A program made the position numbers and the translations under genes. Positions 5,722 to 10,566 of a DNA stretch of 11,884 nucleotides are shown piece after piece (positions within the stretch are counted from its first letter, which is position 1; every line of letters begins with the position of its first letter). The notes below the pieces were generated by a model. It searched no databases and had not been told where the DNA came from. It saw only the letters and a program-made list of their open reading frames with translations. The DNA lies in NCBI RefSeq assembly GCF_023230885.1, contig NZ_JALNWM010000097.1, forward strand, positions 1-11,884. Reading direction: 5' to 3'. The DNA is from Desulfocurvus sp. Its GTDB lineage: Bacteria; Desulfobacterota; Desulfovibrionia; Desulfovibrionales; Desulfovibrionaceae.

Positions 5722-6945
5722 ATGCACTTCGGCCTGAGGATCGCCCTGGCCTCCCTGTCCACCCACAAGCTGCGCACCGTGCTGGCCATGCTCGGGGTCT
5801 TCCTCGGCGCCCTGGCGCTCACCGGCGTGCAGCATGTGTCCCAGGCCATGATCCGCAAGGCCGAGATCGAAACCGAAAAGCTCGGCCCCAACCTGTTCAT
5901 GGCCCGCGCCGGGAGCATCCGCTTCCGCCGCTCGGGCGGGGTCGGGACCTCGGGCGACGTGCGGTCCTTCAAGGTCGCCGACGCCTACGCCGTGATCCAG
6001 GGCCTGCCCGCCGCCGTGGCGGGCGCGCCCTTCACCCAGGCGCCCATGGAGGTTCGCTCCGGCGGGATCAAGATCCCCTCCACCCTGGTGGGCTCCACCC
6101 CCGAGTACCAGCGCGTGCGCAGTCTGGAGCTGGCCCAGGGCCGCTTCTTCACCGCGCAGGAGCTGCACGACCGCGAGATGGTCTGCGTCCTTGGCTCGGG
6201 CATCGCCGAGCGCCTTTTCGGCGGACCCGGGGCCGCCGTGGGCCGCGAGGTCTACTTCTACCGCGCCAGGCTGCGCGTGGTCGGCGTCTGCCAGCCCAAG
6301 GGCGCCGACATCGTGGGCACCGACCAGGACGAGCAGGTCTTCGTGCCCCTGTCGACCTACATGCGCCGCATGTCCAATGTCGACCACATCACCGGCGTCT
6401 ATGTGGAGCTGGCCCCGGGGGCCGACCCCGAGCTGGCCCGCACGGCGGCGGCGGGCATCCTGCGCCAGCGCCACGGCCTGCAGCCCGGCCAGCCCGACGA
6501 CTTCTCGCTGCTCACCGCCCGCGACACCATCCAGCTCCAGCAGCAGGCCCTGGACCTCGTGTCCGTGCTGGGGCTCATCAGCTCCTCGGTTTCCTTCGCC
6601 GTGGGCGGCCTGGGCATCCTGTCCATCATGATCCTGCTCGTGCGCGCCCGGCGGCTGGAGATCGGCGTGCGCCGCGCCGTGGGCGCCCGGCGCGGCGACA
6701 TCGTGGCCCAGTTCCTCCTGGAGTCCGGCCTGCTCTCGGGCGTGGGGGGCACCCTGGGCGTGGGCACGGCCCTGGCCCTGCTGGGCGCGCTCTACGCCCT
6801 GGGGCCCTTCCCCGCCGTGTTCGATCCGCTGCTCATCGCCGCCGTGCCCCTGGGCTCCGTGGTCCTGGGGCTGGCCGCCGGGGCCTACCCCGCGTGGCAG
6901 GCCTCGCGCTACGAAATCCTGGACATCATCCGCAGCCGGGGCTGA
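5722..6945 (+). CDS. MacB/FtsX-like ABC permease without fused ATPase
   Basis: This 407-residue inner-membrane protein has the layout of a MacB-type (type VII) ABC permease. One N-terminal membrane helix (LRTVLAMLGVFLGALALTGV, about 17-36) is followed by a periplasmic MacB core domain of roughly 230 residues. Three C-terminal helices contain the FtsX-domain signature: GGLGILSIMILLVRARRLEI, then GVRRAVGARRGDIVAQFLLE. True MacB carries its ATPase at the N-terminus; here it is absent, as in LolC/LolE or YknZ, so a separate ATPase is needed. Such systems use mechanical motion to drive lipoprotein release or export of peptides, antibiotics or siderophores. ATG 5722 has GGAG at 5713-5716; the upstream in-frame TTG at 5704 is less likely. 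No matching ATPase or adaptor lies nearby. Confidence 0.88.
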   Translation: MHFGLRIALASLSTHKLRTVLAMLGVFLGALALTGVQHVSQAMIRKAEIETEKLGPNLFMARAGSIRFRRSGGVGTSGDVRSFKVADAYAVIQGLPAAVAGAPFTQAPMEVRSGGIKIPSTLVGSTPEYQRVRSLELAQGRFFTAQELHDREMVCVLGSGIAERLFGGPGAAVGREVYFYRARLRVVGVCQPKGADIVGTDQDEQVFVPLSTYMRRMSNVDHITGVYVELAPGADPELARTAAAGILRQRHGLQPGQPDDFSLLTARDTIQLQQQALDLVSVLGLISSSVSFAVGGLGILSIMILLVRARRLEIGVRRAVGARRGDIVAQFLLESGLLSGVGGTLGVGTALALLGALYALGPFPAVFDPLLIAAVPLGSVVLGLAAGAYPAWQASRYEILDIIRSRG

Positions 6946-6953
6946 GCCCGGGC

Positions 6954-6986
6954 CCGCCCGGCGCAACGGCGCGGCCCCCCGGGCGG
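6954..6986 (+). terminator. Nested GC hairpin after the MacB-like gene
   Basis: CCGCCCGG (6954-6961) and CCGGGCGG (6979-6986) are a perfect 8-bp match, enclosing an inner CGC/GCG stem around an AACG loop (6965-6968). It starts nine bases after the stop codon. No T-run follows, so it would be a non-canonical terminator or a 3'-end stabiliser. Confidence 0.35.
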
Positions 6987-7346
6987 CAGCCTCCGGCCAG
7001 CCCGGAAACGACCCGGCGCCGCGCCCGGCCCCCAGCGCATTTCCGCCGGACCCCCAGCGCGTTTCAGCGCCTCTGTCCGCTCTGCATCCCGCCCAGGCCG
7101 CGCACCCCGCCCGCCCAACGCCAGAGGCCGCCGCCCCGCTGCCGGGCCCCGCCCGAGTCCTCCTTGGCCCCGCCCCGGAGCCGCCGGGTTGGCTGCGCCC
7201 GCCGGCGCCGCACCCCGCCCTTGCCCCCGTGTCCCGCCGTATTCCACCGGCGGCCGCCGCGCCCGCTCCGCTCATCGCGGCCCCCGCCCTCGCCGACGCC
7301 GCACCCCGCGCCCACACGGCACCCTGCCGGCATCGGCCCGGCGCCC
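6987..7346. other. C-rich non-coding stretch with a 22-base-period repeat
   Basis: These 360 bases hold no credible gene. Open frames here read as Pro/Arg- or Gly/Arg-rich filler on either strand, without ribosome binding sites. The + strand is strikingly rich in C-runs, so the opposite strand has many G-runs that could fold into G-quadruplexes. The only clear repeat is CCCCCAGCGCATTTC (7029-7043), repeated as CCCCCAGCGCGTTTC (7051-7065) with one mismatch and a 22-base period, two helical turns. Its function is unknown; regulator half-sites or slippage duplication are both possible. Confidence 0.45.
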
Positions 7347-7375
7347 TTGACAGCCGCCCCGGCCGGAGCTATTTC
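7347..7375 (+). promoter_or_regulatory. Sigma-70-like promoter for the MarR-family gene
   Basis: A perfect -35 box TTGACA (7347-7352) is followed after 17 bases by TATTTC (7370-7375), a weak -10 (3/6). The composition changes here from very C-rich to AT-rich. Transcription would start near 7382, inside the 28-base repeated element, so a protein bound there would block initiation. Confidence 0.4.
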
Positions 7376-7378
7376 TAA

Positions 7379-7406
7379 CGAAGATCGAACAAAACGTATT
7401 TCGGAG
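7379..7406. promoter_or_regulatory. Repeated element, copy A, before the MarR gene
   Basis: This 28-base element matches the one at 7935-7962 at 21 positions without gaps. Shared blocks in order are CGAAG, TCG, AAAACGT and CGGAG. The final block contains the likely ribosome binding site (GGAG at 7403-7406) of the MarR gene. Inside it CGAA (7387-7390) and TTCG (7399-7402) form a short inverted repeat. Its place at the expected transcription start suggests an autoregulatory MarR operator. Confidence 0.5.
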
Positions 7407-7417
7407 ACACCCGCGCG

Positions 7418-7912
7418 ATGCCCGCCACACCCCTCCCCGCAAGCCCCGCCCCCCAGGACGGGCACGGCGCCGACCCCGCCCTGGTGGACGCCATGAACCA
7501 GGCCCTGCACGCCCTGATCAGGGGCCTGCGCCTGCACCGTCTGGACAGCTGGGACGCGACCCTCAAGGGCCTGAATTTCATAGACCTGGGCATCATCGCC
7601 CGCGTGGACCGCGACCCGGACCTGATCCTCAAGGACATCCGCACGGCCCTGGGCGTTCCCCAGTCCACCCTGTCCAGCGCCGTCAGCCGCCTGGAGGAGC
7701 GCGGCATCCTGCGCCGGACCCTCTCGACCCGCGACAGGCGCTCCTACGGGCTGGCCCTCACGGCCAAGGGCCGACGCATCGTGCGCGCCCACGAGGCCCT
7801 GGACCAGGTGCTCGCCGCCAAGGTGCTCGCCGCCCTGGACGACGAGGAGCAGCGCCGCGCCCTGACGGACCTGCTGGGCCGCGCGGCCCGGCGCCTGTCC
7901 GGCGGGGACTGA
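7418..7912 (+). CDS. MarR-family transcriptional regulator
   Basis: This 164-residue protein is a MarR-type winged helix-turn-helix regulator, a family that usually works as a dimeric repressor released by small molecules. The recognition region is LILKDIRTALGVPQSTLSSAVSRLEERGILRR, split as helix-turn-helix (about 69-85) and recognition helix (about 83-95). The wing TRDRRSYGLALTAKGRR carries the family's D-R-R...L-T-x-K-G pattern. The first 20 residues are Pro/Ala-rich and probably disordered. The ATG at 7418 is preceded by GGAG (7403-7406) at a rather long spacing of 11. The methyltransferase gene follows 55 bases after its stop, and both genes have the same 28-base element upstream, suggesting it controls both. 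The inducer is unknown. Confidence 0.9.
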   Translation: MPATPLPASPAPQDGHGADPALVDAMNQALHALIRGLRLHRLDSWDATLKGLNFIDLGIIARVDRDPDLILKDIRTALGVPQSTLSSAVSRLEERGILRRTLSTRDRRSYGLALTAKGRRIVRAHEALDQVLAAKVLAALDDEEQRRALTDLLGRAARRLSGGD

Positions 7913-7921
7913 GGTTTTTTT
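7887..7921 (+). terminator. Possible attenuator between MarR and methyltransferase genes
   Basis: At the end of the MarR gene, CGCC (7892-7895) pairs with GGCG (7901-7904), extended by CCC/GGG (7887-7889 with 7905-7907) across a 2-nt bulge. A run of seven T (7915-7921) follows seven bases after the stem. That gap is too long for a classical terminator, but it is one of very few T-runs in the window and could partly uncouple the two genes. Confidence 0.25.
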
Positions 7922-7934
7922 GGCCATTATGAAC

Positions 7935-7962
7935 CGAAGTTCGCATAAAACGTTAAACGGAG
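7935..7962. promoter_or_regulatory. Repeated element, copy B, before the methyltransferase gene
   Basis: This is the second copy of the 28-base element (21/28 identical to 7379-7406). It ends in the methyltransferase ribosome binding site (GGAGG, 7959-7963), as copy A does for the MarR gene. It contains the palindrome CGAAGTTCG (7935-7943) and AACGTT (7949-7954). A weak promoter may overlap it: TTGGCC (7920-7925), then CATAAA (7944-7949). It is probably a MarR operator. Confidence 0.5.
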
Positions 7963-7967
7963 GAAAT

Positions 7968-8696
7968 ATGACTAAACCAGCGTCCCCAAAAGACTCCGCC
8001 ACCGGGCTGGCCGCCCCGGGGCTGACCCCGCCCGGGCTGGCCGCCGCCCCCGACGGCCGCCCCCTGTTCGCCCACTATCTCGGCGGGGACCGCAAGGCCC
8101 TGGGGCTGGCCTTCTCCAGGCCCTCCGGGCTGCTGGGCCGCCTCGCGGGGGCCCTCATGGCCCGCAAGAACAGCCCGATGAACGCCTTCGCCATCGCCGC
8201 CCTGGCCCCGCAGGACGGGGAACGCATCCTGGAAATCGGCTTCGGCCCGGGCACGGCCCTGGCCATGCTCGGGCGCCTGGCGCCGGGCAGCGCCCTGGCC
8301 GGGCTGGACCCGTCGGCGCTCATGGTCCGGGCGGCGGCCAGGCGCCTGGGCGCCCTGCGCCCCGGCCCGGACCTGCGCCAGGGCACGGCCGACGCCCTGC
8401 CCTGGCCCGACGGCCAGTTCCACGCCGTCCTGGCCGTGAACTCCCTGCCCTTCTGGTCGCCCCTGCCCCGGGCCCTGGCCGAGGTCCGCCGCGTCCTGCG
8501 GCCCGGGGGCCGTTTCGTGATCGGCATGCGCATGACCCTGCCCGAGGACCGGGGCCGCCTGGAGCCGGGCTGCGAGCCCGGCGAGGTGCTGGTCCTGCGC
8601 GGGCTGCTGGCCGGGGCCGGGCTGGAGCCCGGGGCCGAAACCGCCCTGCGCGGCAGGCGCGAAACGCGCTGCCTGGTGGCCCTGCGCCGCCCCTGA
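7968..8696 (+). CDS. Class I SAM-dependent methyltransferase
   Basis: This 242-residue cytoplasmic protein is a Rossmann-fold methyltransferase of the Methyltransf_11/UbiE-like kind. Motif I, the SAM-binding glycine loop, is EIGFGPG (89-95). The acidic residue that holds the SAM ribose is D114 in GLDPS. The motif after strand 4 is ADALPWPDGQFHAVLAVNSL (141-160), and VLRPGGRFV (176-184) follows strand 5. The N-terminal 40 residues are Ala/Pro/Gly-rich and probably disordered, followed by an amphipathic FSRPSGLLGRLAGALMARKN segment that may form a lid or membrane contact. The start at 7968 has GGAGG four bases upstream. The methyl acceptor is unknown. Control by the adjacent MarR protein suggests detoxification or modification of an inducing compound, which is an inference. 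Confidence 0.88.
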   Translation: MTKPASPKDSATGLAAPGLTPPGLAAAPDGRPLFAHYLGGDRKALGLAFSRPSGLLGRLAGALMARKNSPMNAFAIAALAPQDGERILEIGFGPGTALAMLGRLAPGSALAGLDPSALMVRAAARRLGALRPGPDLRQGTADALPWPDGQFHAVLAVNSLPFWSPLPRALAEVRRVLRPGGRFVIGMRMTLPEDRGRLEPGCEPGEVLVLRGLLAGAGLEPGAETALRGRRETRCLVALRRP

Positions 8697-8713
8697 GCAC
8701 AAAAGCAAGAATC

Positions 8714-8791
8714 GTCAAGCGCGCGGCTGCCTGTCGCGATACTGTCGCTTGACCGGGGTGAAACATATATTTTAATCACCTGGGTCAAGCG
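8714..8791. promoter_or_regulatory. Candidate TetR operator: 46-bp inverted repeat plus third half-site
   Basis: Left arm CGCTTGACCGGGGTGA (8746-8761) and right arm TCACCTGGGTCAAGCG (8776-8791) match in reverse complement at 14 of 16 positions, around a 14-nt AT-rich spacer. A third copy of the core, GTCAAGCG (8714-8721), lies upstream and is an inverted partner of the left arm. The arm centres are 30 bp apart, about three helical turns. The left arm contains the -35 box of the tetR-type gene, so binding would repress it. The perfect outer 9 bases (CGCTTGACC) are probably the recognition core. Confidence 0.65.
8749..8776 (+). promoter_or_regulatory. Promoter of the TetR-adaptor-RND operon
   Basis: TTGACC (8749-8754, 5/6 to the -35 consensus) is followed after 16 bases by TTTAAT (8771-8776, 5/6 to the -10). 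It is the best promoter match I found here. Initiation would fall near 8783, within the right arm of the inverted repeat, and the -35 lies in the left arm, so the whole promoter is embedded in the operator. Confidence 0.55.
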
Positions 8792-8826
8792 CCGTTTCAA
8801 CCATTTGTTTGAGAGGCATTCCGGAC

Positions 8827-9540
8827 ATGCTCCATCCCGAACCGATTCCCGGCCCGGACGACGCCGGGTCCGACGCCGGGCCCGACGCCCGGCACCGCTC
8901 CACCCCGGAACGGATCTTCGACGCCGCCATCGCCGAATTCGCCCGGCACGGCTACCAGGGCGCCACGGTGCGCGCCATCTGCCGGCGCGCGGGGGCGAAC
9001 ACGGCGGCGGTGAACTACCATTTCGGCGGCAAGGAGCAGCTCTACGCCCGGGTGCTGGAGCATATCTTCCGCGCCCCGCGCCAGGCCCGGGCCGCCCTGC
9101 GGCCCGACCTGGAGGCCGCCCCCGCCGCCGAGCGCCTGCACGAGTTCATCCTGAACTTCTTCCACGAGGTCTACGGCTGCGCCGACGCCCCGCAGCGGCG
9201 CGGGGAGCTGGCCTCCATCTTCATCATGGAGATGGCCCACCCCACCCCGGCCCTGGAGCACATCATCGACACCTACATCCAGCCCGACTCCCGGCGCCTG
9301 AAGGACATCGTGGCCGGGCTGCTGGGGCCCGGCGCCTCCCCGGAGCTGGTGCGCTACGGCGCGGGCGCCGTGGTGGCCCAGGTGCTGCACTACTGCCACA
9401 TCGGCCCGATCATCGCCCGGCTGGACCCCGGCGCCCCGCCCGTTGCCGAGCGGGTGGAGGCCCTGGCCGCGCTGGCGCTGCAATTTTCCCTCGGCGGGCT
9501 GGAAGCCCTGACCTGCCAGAACCCGAACCCCAACGCCTAA
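8827..9540 (+). CDS. TetR/AcrR-family repressor, CecR-like
   Basis: This 237-residue regulator has a TetR helix-turn-helix at about residues 25-72: RIFDAAIAEFARHGYQGATV, then RAICRRAGANTAAVNYHFGGKEQLY. The AGANxAAVNYHFxxKExLY wording and the C-terminal part, with a segment like ELASIFIMEMAHPTPALE, recall the CecR (YbiH) group, often found beside HlyD-type adaptors and efflux genes. Such proteins repress efflux operons until a ligand binds the C-terminal pocket. ATG 8827 is preceded by GAGAGG (8812-8817); an in-frame TTG at 8809 is possible but less likely. The first 20 residues are Pro/Asp-rich. The adaptor gene begins nine bases after its stop, and a strong inverted repeat covers its promoter, so it probably represses itself, the adaptor and the pump. 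Confidence 0.9.
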   Translation: MLHPEPIPGPDDAGSDAGPDARHRSTPERIFDAAIAEFARHGYQGATVRAICRRAGANTAAVNYHFGGKEQLYARVLEHIFRAPRQARAALRPDLEAAPAAERLHEFILNFFHEVYGCADAPQRRGELASIFIMEMAHPTPALEHIIDTYIQPDSRRLKDIVAGLLGPGASPELVRYGAGAVVAQVLHYCHIGPIIARLDPGAPPVAERVEALAALALQFSLGGLEALTCQNPNPNA

Positions 9541-9549
9541 GGACCCCCC

Positions 9550-10563
9550 ATGCACGCGACGACTCGCCTGCGCCTCCTGGCGACCCTGTTCGCCGTGGCC
9601 CTGGCCACGGTCCGGCCCCTGCCCGCTCCGGCCCAGGAGCTCGCCACCGCCCTGCCCGCCACGGCCCAGGTCCGTCTGTCGGGCTTCACCCGCGCCCGGG
9701 CAGTGGTGCCCCTGGTGGCCGAGGCCACGGGCAAGGTGCTGCGCGTCATGGCCGACGTGGGCCAGCCCCTGGGCCCCGACGGCGTCTTCGCCCGGGTGGA
9801 CCCGACCTTCATCGAACTGGAGCAGCGCGACAACGCCGTGCAGCGCGCCCGGCTGCGCGAACGCATGGCCTACGACGAGACCGAGGCCGGGCGCTACCGG
9901 CTGCTGGTGGGCCAGGGCAACGCGGCCCAGGCCCGGCTGGACGAGCTGGAGCAGGCCCTGAGCCAGAGCCGCCACGAACTGGCGGCCCTGGAGGTGGCCC
10001 GCGACGTGCTGGCCGAGCGCCTGCGGCGCACGCGGGTCACGGCCCCGGCGGGCTGGGTGGTCATGGCCCGCGACGCGGAGCCCGGGCAGTGGGTCGAGCA
10101 GGGCCAGGTCCTGGGCCAGGCCGGGGATTTCGCCACCCTGCTCGTGCCCTTCGCCCTGAGCCCGGAGCAGTTCGCCGCCCTGGGGGCCGCGCCCGGCGGC
10201 CCGGTGCTGGTCCTGCCCGAGGCGGGTGGCCCGGCGCGGGCCACGGTCCACCGCGTGTATCCCGGCTTCGACCCCGAAACGCGCAAGATCGCCGTGGACC
10301 TGGCCGTCGCGGGGCTGGCCGGGGCGCGCGGCGGGCTGCGCGCGGAGCTGGTCCTGGAGGTGCCCGATCCCGCCGGGGGCGTGCTGCTGCCGCGCGCCGC
10401 CGTCACCGAGCGCTACGAGCAGCACTGGGTCGTGCGCGACGACGGCGCGCAGGTCCGGGTGGTGCTGCTCGGCAACCACGGCGGCCCCGGGGGCGACCTG
10501 CTGCGCGTGGCCGCGCCCGAGGTGGCCCCGGGGCAGCGCTTCGCCCTGCGGGCGCAGGAGTAG
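9550..10563 (+). CDS. RND efflux periplasmic adaptor (membrane fusion protein)
   Basis: This 337-residue protein bridges an RND pump to an outer-membrane channel. It has a Sec signal peptide (hydrophobic ALLATLFAVAL-like core, APAQ cleavage near 28/29) and no lipobox cysteine, unlike AcrA. Next come the first half of a lipoyl domain (VVPLVAEATGKVLRVMADVGQPL), a helical hairpin (about 95-155, rich in Leu, Glu, Arg and Gln), the second lipoyl half (RVTAPAGWVVMARDAEPGQWV), then beta-barrel and membrane-proximal domains. The helical hairpin is short, as in compact adaptors. AAGGA (9539-9543) overlaps the tetR stop and serves as its ribosome binding site. The RND gene starts three bases after its stop, confirming co-transcription. 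Substrates are unknown. Confidence 0.88.
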   Translation: MHATTRLRLLATLFAVALATVRPLPAPAQELATALPATAQVRLSGFTRARAVVPLVAEATGKVLRVMADVGQPLGPDGVFARVDPTFIELEQRDNAVQRARLRERMAYDETEAGRYRLLVGQGNAAQARLDELEQALSQSRHELAALEVARDVLAERLRRTRVTAPAGWVVMARDAEPGQWVEQGQVLGQAGDFATLLVPFALSPEQFAALGAAPGGPVLVLPEAGGPARATVHRVYPGFDPETRKIAVDLAVAGLAGARGGLRAELVLEVPDPAGGVLLPRAAVTERYEQHWVVRDDGAQVRVVLLGNHGGPGGDLLRVAAPEVAPGQRFALRAQE

Positions 10564-10566
10564 CCC

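Noticed and set aside
4416..5972. A 518-codon open frame on the minus strand
   Set aside because: Antisense to the zinc-ribbon and EamA genes; low-complexity Gly/His/Gln/Arg composition.
5575..7317. A 580-codon open frame on the minus strand
   Set aside because: Antisense to the MacB-like gene and the C-rich gap; the translation is Gly/Ala/Arg/His-rich filler with no recognisable domain.
6894..7496. A 200-codon + strand frame filling the gap before the MarR gene
   Set aside because: It starts inside the MacB-like gene, is mostly Pro and Arg, and overlaps the MarR start; it reflects C-rich DNA.
8761..8788. A divergent minus-strand promoter in the TetR operator
   Set aside because: TTGACC is present on the minus strand because of the palindrome, but no -10 lies at acceptable spacing and no minus-strand gene exists to the left.
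8809..8826. TTG start extending the TetR protein by six residues
   Set aside because: ATG 8827 is preceded by GAGAGG at suitable spacing; that purine run lies inside the extended frame, leaving the TTG without its own site.
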